Shown: positions 1 through 4,528 of the stretch, one piece after another
Position numbering within the stretch: the first letter of the stretch is position 1
Layout: each line of letters opens with the position of its first letter
From: an uncultured Hyphomonadaceae bacterium
GTDB taxonomy: Bacteria > Pseudomonadota > Alphaproteobacteria > Caulobacterales > Hyphomonadaceae
Reading direction: 5' to 3'
Assembly: GCA_937873805.1 (NCBI GenBank)
Contig: CALMWO010000071.1
Coordinates: forward strand, 1-7,900
DNA: 7,900 nucleotides
Program-made: the position numbers and the translations under genes
Notes under the pieces: model-generated
The model's database searches: none
Told to the model about the DNA's origin: nothing
What the model saw: only the letters and a program-made list of their open reading frames with translations

Positions 1-264
1 CTGATCCCCGACCTGAGCCCAGACCTGATCCCCGACCTGAGCCCCGACCTGAGCCGAGACCTGATCCCCGACCTGAGCCCTGACCTGAGCCCTGACCTGA
101 TCCCCGACCTGAGCCGAGACCTGATCCCCGACCTGAGCCCAGACCTGATCCCAGACCTGATCCCAGACCTGATCCCAGACCTGAGCCCAGACCTGAGCCG
201 AGACCTGATCCCCGACCTGAGCCCAGACCTGAGCCCAGACCTGAGCCCTGACCTGATCCCCCAA
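1..264 (-). repeat. 12-bp coding minisatellite, 22 units
   Basis: Twenty-one exact-length 12-bp units (1-252) plus one edge unit (253-264) run without any insertion or deletion. On the minus strand each unit reads GTC, a variable codon, GCT or GAT, then CAG. The variable codon is GGG, AGG, TGG or TCG. The GTC and CAG codons show no synonymous change in the 21 full units. All three TCG units directly follow a GGG-GAT unit, which suggests 24-bp block duplication. The unit length is a multiple of three, so copy-number change would alter protein length but not frame. The array continues past the left edge. Confidence 0.95.
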
Positions 265-492
265 CTTACTGTCTTTCAGTAGGGCCGCCGCAATCGCGCC
301 TTGGCGCGGGCTGTCTAGAAAAATGAAAACATTTGGCGCTGGAACCCCGGCGCATTCGTACATCTTTGCCACGGCGGCTTTGGACGCCTCGCGATCAATC
401 GGTGCGGTTGAAAGCCCAATAGCCAGCCACTTGTCGCGCGTTGCAGACAGATCTGCCTCTTGCTCTGGGGTTAGTTTATTGATCTTTGCCAT
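1..492 (-). CDS. Repeat protein with V-x-A/D-Q tetrapeptide array (DUF6745-like N-terminus), partial
   Basis: Open from an ATG at 492 to the left edge (164 codons, no stop), so the C-terminus is missing. An AAAGG ribosome site about 9 bases upstream fits this ATG; an in-frame ATG at 501 sits directly against that site and is less likely. Residues 1-76 look like a compact N-terminal domain, with a DKWLAIGLST...PIDREAS stretch and an FLDSPRQGA stretch. From memory this resembles the start of DUF6745-type proteins, which I recall carrying similar repeats; I could not check it. Residues 77-164 are 22 tandem four-residue units: LGDQ once, then VGDQ x6, VWAQ x5, VRAQ x3, VSAQ x3, VWDQ x3 and VGAQ x1. 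V and Q are invariant after the first unit. It is the last visible gene of the leftward group, 36 bases beyond its neighbour. Function unknown. I am sure of the coding frame and less sure of the family. Confidence 0.75.
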   Translation of the reverse strand, partial: MAKINKLTPEQEADLSATRDKWLAIGLSTAPIDREASKAAVAKMYECAGVPAPNVFIFLDSPRQGAIAAALLKDSKLGDQVRAQVWAQVWAQVGDQVSAQVWAQVWDQVWDQVWDQVWAQVGDQVSAQVGDQVRAQVRAQVGDQVSAQVGAQVGDQVWAQVGDQ

Positions 493-507
493 TCCATTCA
501 TCCTTTC

Positions 508-528
508 AAAAAGCCCCCGACCAGCGGG
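508..528 (-). terminator. Possible weak intrinsic terminator
   Basis: Reading leftward just after the TAA of the 529-732 gene, CCCG-CTGGT-CGGG forms a 4-bp stem with a 5-base loop, followed by GGC and five T (512-508). The stem is short and the element overlaps the leader of the next gene, so it may attenuate rather than end transcription. It could also be chance in a GC-rich spacer. Confidence 0.2.
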
Positions 529-732
529 TTAGCGGTGCTGGCGCTCGATCTGCGCCTTGCGTCTCTGGATGGCTTGCATGAGGTCCGTCGTGAGGCTGTT
601 GCTCGCGGCAAGCTGGCTGCGGAAGCCTTCTAGTTCGTCCAGATCGTCGATGGTGGTGACGTGATCTTCGGGACCGACGTTCTGGCCCTTGCGCCACTTG
701 GCGATAAGCGCCTGCTCTGCGGCGGCGGTCAT
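529..732 (-). CDS. Small helical protein of unknown function, 67 aa
   Basis: I place the start at the ATG at 732-730, whose ATGA overlaps the TGA of the upstream gene. An AAGGTGG ribosome site lies about 5 bases before it. The same frame can be read further upstream to 801, but that extension is arginine-rich shadow sequence of the neighbouring gene. The product is hydrophilic and probably all-helical: an Ala/Glu-rich start, an acidic centre (TIDDLDELEGF), and a basic C-terminal helix (AIQRRKAQIERQHR). There is no signal peptide, membrane segment or recognisable motif. It is the third gene of a leftward operon and ends in TAA, 36 bases before the repeat-protein gene. I do not recognise the family. 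The tight coupling to its neighbour suggests joint expression with the tail-anchored protein, but no function can be assigned. Confidence 0.6.
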   Translation of the reverse strand: MTAAAEQALIAKWRKGQNVGPEDHVTTIDDLDELEGFRSQLAASNSLTTDLMQAIQRRKAQIERQHR

Positions 733-1037
733 AGCGCCACCTTGACGTAGATCCAGATCAGCGCGCCGATCGCCATGAGGCCGACAAGGCGCTCGGTCCA
801 TGTGTCGATCACGAAGTCGGAAGCATCGCTCAGCGCGCTATGGCTGGTGAGCGCTTCATGCGTCATTGCTTCAAGGCAACGTTCGGCTTGCTCCTTGTCG
901 ACCGGCGAACCCACGAGGACCATGTATTCGCAGGCACGGGCCAACTCCTGATCGGGAATGCTGCCCTTCGGGGCGTCAACCGTCTGGCGGGCATACTCAA
1001 GCGCGCGGTCGCTGGTGATGTAGGACATAACCATCAT
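729..1037 (-). CDS. Small protein with a C-terminal membrane segment, 102 aa
   Basis: The ATG at 1037 overlaps the stop of the preceding gene as ATGA, and AGAGG lies about 4 bases upstream. In-frame ATGs at 1034 and 1028 are possible alternatives. Residues 1-80 are soluble and mixed in charge, with a likely helical stretch (QELARACEYMVL, then KEQAERCLEAM). Residues 83-102 (RLVGLMAIGALIWIYVKVAL) form one strongly hydrophobic segment at the very C-terminus. That pattern fits a tail-anchored inner-membrane protein facing the cytoplasm. There is no N-terminal signal peptide. It is too short and has too few membrane segments for a typical multi-pass holin, and it sits in an early leftward operon rather than a lysis module. 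I do not recognise the family; a role in exclusion or host interaction would be speculation. Confidence 0.7.
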   Translation of the reverse strand: MMVMSYITSDRALEYARQTVDAPKGSIPDQELARACEYMVLVGSPVDKEQAERCLEAMTHEALTSHSALSDASDFVIDTWTERLVGLMAIGALIWIYVKVAL

Positions 1038-1342
1038 GCGGCCTCTTTGATTTTGTGGCCTTCGGCGCGCTCAGCGAAGATCGTACAGACCAGAGCCATT
1101 GCGCGGAGATAGGCCGGATCGTTGGAGCGGTACGTCGGCGGCAGTGGGCCATCCATGCCGATCACCTGCATGATGCTGCCGTTGCCCCACGCCTCATGAA
1201 TGCGACCGTGACGCTTCCGGTAGGCGTCTGCATAGCGCGCCCGAGAGATGATGCTGTCCACTGCTGGCAGGCGGTCTTCCTCGTGTAGCGCCGCGATCTT
1301 GCGGGCCAGCAAATCAAGGTCATTCCAGATGATCGGTCGCAT
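1034..1342 (-). CDS. Conserved hypothetical protein, Rhodobacterales-type, 102 aa
   Basis: First gene of the leftward group. A GGGGA ribosome site lies about 7 bases before the ATG at 1342. The start MRPI, the basic block YRKRHGRIHEAWGNGSIM (about residues 40-57) and the overall helical pattern resemble a small family I remember from Rhodobacterales, with the form MRP...RRxGRxHPRWGNGSLM (possibly DUF7742). I could not search to confirm this. The second half (about 58-102) differs from that memory: it contains DPAYLRAMALVCTIFAERAEG and ends in a short charged helix. No catalytic motif, signal peptide or membrane segment is visible. The stop overlaps the next start as ATGA. Its promoter is probably the candidate at 1370-1398, which a dyad operator would control. 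Function unknown. Confidence 0.75.
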   Translation of the reverse strand: MRPIIWNDLDLLARKIAALHEEDRLPAVDSIISRARYADAYRKRHGRIHEAWGNGSIMQVIGMDGPLPPTYRSNDPAYLRAMALVCTIFAERAEGHKIKEAA

Positions 1343-1369
1343 TCGATTTCCCCACTTCTGGCGGGCTCA

Positions 1370-1398
1370 TGTTTAGCGCAACGTGCGCTAACTGTAAA
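1370..1398 (-). promoter_or_regulatory. Leftward promoter candidate
   Basis: On the minus strand TTTACA (1398-1393; 5 of 6 to the -35 consensus) is followed by exactly 17 bases and TAAACA (1375-1370; a weak -10, 3 of 6). Predicted transcription would start near 1363, about 20 bases before the ATG at 1342. Operator 1 fills the spacer and touches the -10, so a protein bound there should repress this promoter. The -10 match is poor, hence moderate confidence. Confidence 0.4.
1373..1391. promoter_or_regulatory. Operator 1: 8-bp dyad
   Basis: TTAGCGCA, a 3-base spacer (ACG) and TGCGCTAA form a perfect inverted repeat, typical of a dimeric HTH repressor site. It shares the core AGCGCA-N3-TGCGCT with the dyad at 1397-1413, with centres 23 bp apart. 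It lies between the -35 and -10 of the leftward promoter candidate. The likely ligand is the Cro-like protein encoded at 1449, by position only. Confidence 0.7.
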
Positions 1399-1413
1399 GC
1401 GCACGATGCGCTT
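1397..1413. promoter_or_regulatory. Operator 2: 7-bp dyad
   Basis: AAGCGCA, a 3-base spacer (CGA) and TGCGCTT form a perfect inverted repeat with the same core as operator 1. It adjoins the leftward -35 on one side and a weak rightward -35 (TTGCAT, 1412-1417) on the other, so it is placed to affect both directions. Confidence 0.7.
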
Positions 1414-1430
1414 GCATTACGGAAAAAAAT

Positions 1431-1445
1431 AGCTGAAATTGCGCT
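1431..1445. promoter_or_regulatory. Degenerate third operator and weak rightward -10
   Basis: AGCTGA-AAT-TGCGCT matches the operator core at 10 of 12 arm positions, with a perfect right half. It overlaps TGAAAT (1434-1439), a 4-of-6 match to a -10 placed 16 bases after TTGCAT at 1412-1417. Transcription from there would start only a few bases before the ATG at 1449, consistent with the absence of a clear ribosome site for that gene. This is a low-confidence reading. Confidence 0.3.
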
Positions 1446-1448
1446 GCT

Positions 1449-1673
1449 ATGAGCTATGTAGATCAGATAGTGTCGCGGTTTGGCAGTCTTGTCTCCCTCT
1501 CACGCGCAACCGGCAAACCCTATTCGACCGTCAAAAGCTGGAAGGACAGGGGTTCGATCCCGGATGAACACAAACCAGACGTGCTGGCGGCAGCCCGCCA
1601 GCATGCAATCGCCTTGGGACCAGAGGACTTCTTTCCCACACCCACCGAGGGCCTTCCGACGGCTGCGCGCTGA
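1449..1673 (+). CDS. Cro-like small HTH regulator, 74 aa
   Basis: This short basic protein has an HTH core at about residues 10-50: a first helix in VSRFGSLVSLSRATG, and the recognition region PYSTVKSWKDRGSIPDEHKPDVLAAA. The W-K-x-R-G-x-IP pattern followed by an Ala-rich helix is typical of Cro/YdaS-type DNA-binding proteins found at phage control regions. The tail LGPEDFFP is also familiar from small alphaproteobacterial regulators annotated with a carph-isopro domain (from memory). It is the first rightward gene, next to three dyads with a shared half-site, so it probably binds them as a dimer and represses early transcription. No Shine-Dalgarno site is visible before the ATG, so initiation may be near-leaderless. 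No CI-like gene lies opposite it, and it may be the only local regulator. Confidence 0.85.
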   Translation: MSYVDQIVSRFGSLVSLSRATGKPYSTVKSWKDRGSIPDEHKPDVLAAARQHAIALGPEDFFPTPTEGLPTAAR

Positions 1674-1778
1674 AGCCGCTCCGCTCGCATGCTGCTGCCT
1701 CTGGTGGGGTCATATGACGGCGAATGCGAGCACTCAGGCGCTCTAGCCAGAAGCGAGATGATGGCGATCATTCCACAC

Positions 1779-1784
1779 AGGAGG
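1779..1784 (+). promoter_or_regulatory. Strong ribosome binding site for the GTG start at 1791
   Basis: A full AGGAGG stands 6 bases before GTG 1791. It is the strongest Shine-Dalgarno site I saw in the window and is the reason for choosing this GTG over in-frame ATGs at 1689 and 1758, which lack one. Confidence 0.8.
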
Positions 1785-1790
1785 ATATCC

Positions 1791-2219
1791 GTGGATATTG
1801 CAACTCACACCGACAAGATCATCGGCGTCATGCGCCGTGTTGGCTCCAACGAGGCAGAACGTGCCTCCGGGGCAGGGGAGGACCGCGAGGAGATCGGGTC
1901 GCTTCTCGAACTGACCGGACTGCACAAGCGGGCCTTCGCCTTCGTGCGTATGCTTGACAAGCAGGAACCGGACAAGCGCGACGATATTCTGCGCTCGCTC
2001 CATCCGCTGCTGAACATGATGGACGGTCACTGGAACTCTCAGAAAACGCCCGACATGTTTGAGACCGCTTCGACGCAGGCGGGCGAATCTCAGGCCGACC
2101 CGGACGAAGACAGCGACCCCGACGATGACGAGACGGACGACGAGACAGATTCCGAACTCGACGCGGACGATGACGACTTCGAGCGCCACTTGGACGAAGT
2201 GTCTGAGGCGGCGGAATGA
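1791..2219 (+). CDS. Early phage protein with helical domain and very acidic tail, 142 aa
   Basis: The start is GTG, chosen on its AGGAGG; the frame is open back to 1689, but that extension has no ribosome site. Residues 1-82 look like a helical domain: DREEIGSLLELTGLHKRAFAF, then VRMLDKQEPDKRDDILRSL. The spacing of LHKRAF and the E-x-x-KR-x-D-x-L block recalls short alphaproteobacterial phage proteins with GapR/DUF2312-like helices, but I cannot assign it to that family. Residues 103-142 hold 24 Asp/Glu out of 40, with one Arg and one His. Such a tail could mimic DNA or chaperone a basic partner; that is inference. A 117-base spacer separates it from the Cro-like gene, and its stop overlaps the resolvase start as ATGA. 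Being first in the replication operon, it may be a recombination or DNA-binding accessory. Confidence 0.8.
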   Translation: MDIATHTDKIIGVMRRVGSNEAERASGAGEDREEIGSLLELTGLHKRAFAFVRMLDKQEPDKRDDILRSLHPLLNMMDGHWNSQKTPDMFETASTQAGESQADPDEDSDPDDDETDDETDSELDADDDDFERHLDEVSEAAE

Positions 2220-2752
2220 GCCTCAGAGTTTTGGCTCTGGATACCGCGATTGCCACCGGCTGCGCTTTTGGCGTGGCCGGGGGAAAACCTCATTGTTGGA
2301 CGGTGAATCTCGGCAAGGCGGAATGGGACGTTCGCTTTGCCCGGATGCTCCGATTGGTCGATCATGCGATCACGAAGTATCAGCCAGACCTGCTGGCGGT
2401 CGAAGGTACAGCGGCAGGCGGGTATGGAAACCCTGATCTGATCGGCCTTGCCATCTGCGCACGGGCTCAGGCTTCGCTCAGGGGCGTCAGGACGGCAATC
2501 TACATGCCGAACAGTGTAAGACGGCACTTCCTTGGGAAGGCGCTCACAGCACGAGATTTTCCGGGCAGGACGAAGGCCGCCGCCAAGGGTGCGATCAAGG
2601 CTCAAGTGATTGCGCGCTGTGTCCTACTCGGATGGGACGTGGCTGACGACAACCAAGCCGACGCCGCAGCCTTGTTCGACTTCGCATGTTCGATGGAATC
2701 CCGCTCGCACCAGATGACTACGGTCGGCGGCCTGTTTGCGGGGCAGAAATGA
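2216..2752 (+). CDS. RuvC-like Holliday junction resolvase, 178 aa
   Basis: The fold signature of RuvC-type nucleases is readable. Strand 1 carries the first acid in LRVLALDTA (D9) and is followed by TGCAFG. The second acid is in LLAVEG (E63). A C-terminal DDNQADAAAL block supplies D144/D145 and D149 with the following Ala, as in RuvC D-x-x-D-A. Residues 97-104 (MPNSVRRH) match the usual position before a lysine-rich segment (RTKAAAKGAIK). At 178 residues it is close to bacterial RuvC (about 173). It would cut branched DNA to resolve recombination or replication intermediates in the cytoplasm, replacing host RuvC. GAGG lies about 8 bases before the ATG, which overlaps the previous stop. The stop overlaps the next start. 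Cleavage specificity cannot be read from sequence. Confidence 0.87.
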   Translation: MSLRVLALDTAIATGCAFGVAGGKPHCWTVNLGKAEWDVRFARMLRLVDHAITKYQPDLLAVEGTAAGGYGNPDLIGLAICARAQASLRGVRTAIYMPNSVRRHFLGKALTARDFPGRTKAAAKGAIKAQVIARCVLLGWDVADDNQADAAALFDFACSMESRSHQMTTVGGLFAGQK

Positions 2753-3009
2753 AAGACGCCCGTCTCCACGATCATAGGCGGCACGCTCGCCGCCGCAAAT
2801 TAGCAAGTGGCATCGACCCGATGGTCATTTGGATCGCTGAGTTCAGTGCAGGCGAGAACCTGACAATGGAGAATCTGTCTGCTTCAACAGGAATCCCCGC
2901 AGTTACGATGGCGCAATGGTTCAGCGGAGCAACGCAGCCAACAATCGGCAACCTTCGCGCGGTCGTTAACGCACTCGGCTTTGAACTCACGCTCAAGAGG
3001 CGCAAATGA
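2749..3009 (+). CDS. Small XRE-like HTH protein, 86 aa
   Basis: The start is the ATG overlapping the resolvase stop (ATGA at 2749); the frame is open further left, but that part lies inside the resolvase gene. Residues 1-22 are very basic (KDARLHDHRRHARRRK). Residues 38-80 form an HTH: LTMENLSASTGIPAVTMAQWFSG, then TQPTIGNLRAVVNALGFEL. The end LGFELTLKRR is the usual strand after an XRE domain, and the same feature recurs in the protein at 7200. It is probably a DNA-binding regulator or accessory. The position between resolvase and adenine methyltransferase, with overlaps on both sides, shows co-expression but does not name a target. The basic N-terminal arm could add nonspecific DNA contacts. 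Confidence 0.8.
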   Translation: MKDARLHDHRRHARRRKLASGIDPMVIWIAEFSAGENLTMENLSASTGIPAVTMAQWFSGATQPTIGNLRAVVNALGFELTLKRRK

Positions 3010-3596
3010 CGCTTCCAGAGGGCAAGTACGGCGCCATCCTCGCTGACCCGCCGTGGTCGTTCCTGACCTACGGTAAGAAGCGCACGACGCCGCACAGGAC
3101 GGAGGTCGATCATTACCACACGATGACGCATGGTGATCTGGTCGCGATGCCTGTGGCCGATCTGGCGGCCAAGGACTGCGCTCTGTTCATGTGGGCGGTA
3201 GACTCGCACCTTGATGAAGCAATCGACCTTGGCTGCGCATGGGGCTTCAAGTTCAAGACACTGGCTTTCATCTGGGCAAAGACGACTCTGAAGTCGCCGC
3301 AGTTTGGCTTCTTTCCGCCAGAGACGACGCACCGCATCGGCATGGGCTACTGGACGCGAAAGCAGGCTGAGGTCTGCCTGATGTTCACCACAGGCAAGCC
3401 GCGCCGGATCAGCAAGGGTGTTCGCCAGATCATCGAAGCGCCACGCCGTGAGCATTCCCGCAAGCCTGACGAGACGCACACGCGGATCGAGGCGCTTGTC
3501 GCAGGGCCATATCTAGAACTGTTCGCTCGCCAGTCTCGGCCGGGCTGGACGGTCTGGGGCAACGAAACCGAGAAATTCGCAGAGGCCGCAGAATGA
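3006..3596 (+). CDS. MT-A70 family adenine-N6 DNA methyltransferase, 196 aa
   Basis: The catalytic motif DPPW is at residues 14-17, after the strand YGAILA. Other family features are FMWAVDSHL (about 61-69), TLAFIWAKT (85-93), GMGYWTRKQAEVCLMFTTGKP in two adjoining parts (113-132; the GxGxW and E..L...G elements), REHSRKPDE (148-156) and the closing ELFAR with WTVWGNE. This is the layout of phage MT-A70 enzymes that transfer methyl from S-adenosylmethionine to adenine N6. The length is normal for the phage form. No restriction enzyme gene is nearby, so it is an orphan, probably protecting phage DNA or marking it for replication or regulation. The target sequence cannot be read. AAGAGG lies 5 bases before the ATG, and both ends overlap neighbours as ATGA. 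Confidence 0.95.
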   Translation: MTLPEGKYGAILADPPWSFLTYGKKRTTPHRTEVDHYHTMTHGDLVAMPVADLAAKDCALFMWAVDSHLDEAIDLGCAWGFKFKTLAFIWAKTTLKSPQFGFFPPETTHRIGMGYWTRKQAEVCLMFTTGKPRRISKGVRQIIEAPRREHSRKPDETHTRIEALVAGPYLELFARQSRPGWTVWGNETEKFAEAAE

Positions 3597-3766
3597 CGCC
3601 TCACCAGAACACAACCTGGATGGTGCAGGTACGCACGCTGCTAGGCCAAGGCTTCGGCGTCGAGGACATCGCAATCAAGCTGGAATGTAGCGTCGCGGAC
3701 GTGCGGCGCGAGGTCGAAATCTACCGGCAAGAAGGCCGGATCAAGAACATCGCGAGGGGCAAATGA
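3593..3766 (+). CDS. 57-residue HTH-like protein
   Basis: This small gene fits exactly between its neighbours, with ATGA overlaps at both ends (3593 and 3763) and an AGAGG site upstream, which is strong evidence that it is real. The product has a single homeodomain-like HTH: WMVQVRTLLGQGFGVEDIAIKLECSV, then ADVRREVEIYRQEGRI. The G-x-x-VEDIA-x-x-L-x-C-x-x-x-DVRREV pattern is one I recall from alphaproteobacterial phage genes. It is too small for more than one domain and probably binds DNA or helps its neighbour, the replication protein, to do so. It may have been skipped by gene callers with a length cut-off. Confidence 0.8.
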   Translation: MTPHQNTTWMVQVRTLLGQGFGVEDIAIKLECSVADVRREVEIYRQEGRIKNIARGK

Positions 3767-4527
3767 GCATCAAGATTATGACTGAGGTCTGGGACCATGC
3801 GCCGGTCGAAGGCGGTTCGCTTTTGGTCCTGCTCGCTCTCGCTGACAGCTCCGATGAAACATCTCGAACATGCTTCAGAGGCGTAACCGATCTGGCAAAG
3901 CGCGCCCGACTTTCAGATCGACAGGTGATCCGCTGCATCCGTGAAATGGAGAAAATGGGCATCGTCTTGGTGCGCCGAAACGCCTCTCCCGTGAAGACCA
4001 ATCTCTACACTCTGACACGATCTGAGACATGGCGAAGTGACATTATGTCACCACCTGACGAAAAGGCCGATATGACATTTGATGCACCCAGATATGACAC
4101 CCACGTCATATCTGATGTGACACCCATGTCACCCAAACCATCAGTAACTGTCAGTATAGAACCGTCAGTAGCGCGCGAGGGTGATTTATTCTCAGCAAGT
4201 GACACCTCAACAAGCGCACCACCTAAACCTGAGAAGAAGACAGAAGATCACTTCGAGACGTTCTGGAAGGCTTACCCAAAGAAGGCTGGAAAGGTTCAGG
4301 CGCGGCGGAACTTCGAGCGCGCCGTGGCCGCTGGTGCCAAGCCGGAGGACATAATCGCCGGAGCGGAGCGGTACGCCGATGCGACGGCGAACACGGATCC
4401 GCAGCACATCAAGTGGGCGCAAGGCTGGCTGACGGACGAGCGGTGGACCGAGCGCGCCGCACCTGAGCCATATCGTCACTACGGCGGGCATCGGCGATCT
4501 GAGCCTTGGGGCGAGGTGGTGCGGTGA
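3763..4527 (+). CDS. Phage replication protein (initiator / helicase loader type), 254 aa
   Basis: Two domains are joined by a loose linker. Residues 1-83 contain a winged-helix/HTH: SLLVLLALADSSDE, then GVTDLAKRARLSDRQVIRCIREMEKMGIVLV, as in phage O-type replication proteins. Residues 85-162 are Ser/Thr/Pro/Asp-rich and probably disordered. Residues 163-230 (FETFWKAYPKKAGK, ARRNFERAVAAGAKPEDIIAGAERY, IKWAQGWLTDERW) form the C-terminal domain common in phage replication proteins. It should bind the origin and bring in DnaB, encoded just downstream. The linker-coding DNA holds a cluster of dyads and direct repeats, as the lambda origin does within gene O. GAGGGG lies about 5 bases before the ATG. 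The stop is one base before the cytosine methyltransferase ATG. The C-terminal domain could equally be a helicase-loader domain. Confidence 0.85.
   Translation: MSIKIMTEVWDHAPVEGGSLLVLLALADSSDETSRTCFRGVTDLAKRARLSDRQVIRCIREMEKMGIVLVRRNASPVKTNLYTLTRSETWRSDIMSPPDEKADMTFDAPRYDTHVISDVTPMSPKPSVTVSIEPSVAREGDLFSASDTSTSAPPKPEKKTEDHFETFWKAYPKKAGKVQARRNFERAVAAGAKPEDIIAGAERYADATANTDPQHIKWAQGWLTDERWTERAAPEPYRHYGGHRRSEPWGEVVR
4013..4204 (+). repeat. Dyad/iteron cluster, candidate replication origin inside the rep gene
   Basis: TGACA or its complement TGTCA occurs eight times within 192 bases: 4013, 4038, 4046, 4073, 4095, 4118, 4127 and 4200, plus an overlapping TGTCA at 4149. Three dyads stand out: GTGACAT-T-ATGTCAC (4037-4051, 7-bp arms); AGATATGAC-N6-GTCATATCT (4090-4113, 9-bp arms, perfect); and GTGACA-N4-TGTCAC (4117-4132). 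TGACACCCA appears twice. Three TCAGTA direct repeats follow at 4141, 4151 and 4165, then a T-rich stretch (GATTTATT, ends 4190). The segment 4071-4200 is about 54% A+T by hand count, well above its surroundings. It lies wholly in the disordered linker of the replication protein. Confidence 0.6.
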
Positions 4528-4528
4528 C

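Noticed and set aside
1..252. Plus-strand Leu-x-Pro-Asp repeat reading and CRISPR-like regularity
   Set aside because: The plus frame has no start in the window, whereas the minus frame runs from a ribosome site and a non-repeat N-terminal domain straight into the array. Contiguous 12-bp units without spacers are not a CRISPR array.
1689..1790. N-terminal extension of the acidic-tail protein from ATG 1689 or 1758
   Set aside because: No ribosome site precedes either ATG, while GTG 1791 has a full AGGAGG at 6 bases. The extension also lacks protein-like character. I see nothing else secure in the 1674-1778 spacer beyond a short ATGAT-N4-ATCAT dyad at 1758-1771.
2090..2605. Long minus-strand frame with a Ser-rich stretch opposite the acidic tail and the resolvase
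   Set aside because: The Ser run is the reverse reading of the Asp/Glu-rich codons; the plus strand there carries recognised genes with ribosome sites and overlaps.
3741..4001. Minus-strand frame opposite the rep gene start
   Set aside because: It lies over the HTH-coding part of rep, with no ribosome site or family resemblance.
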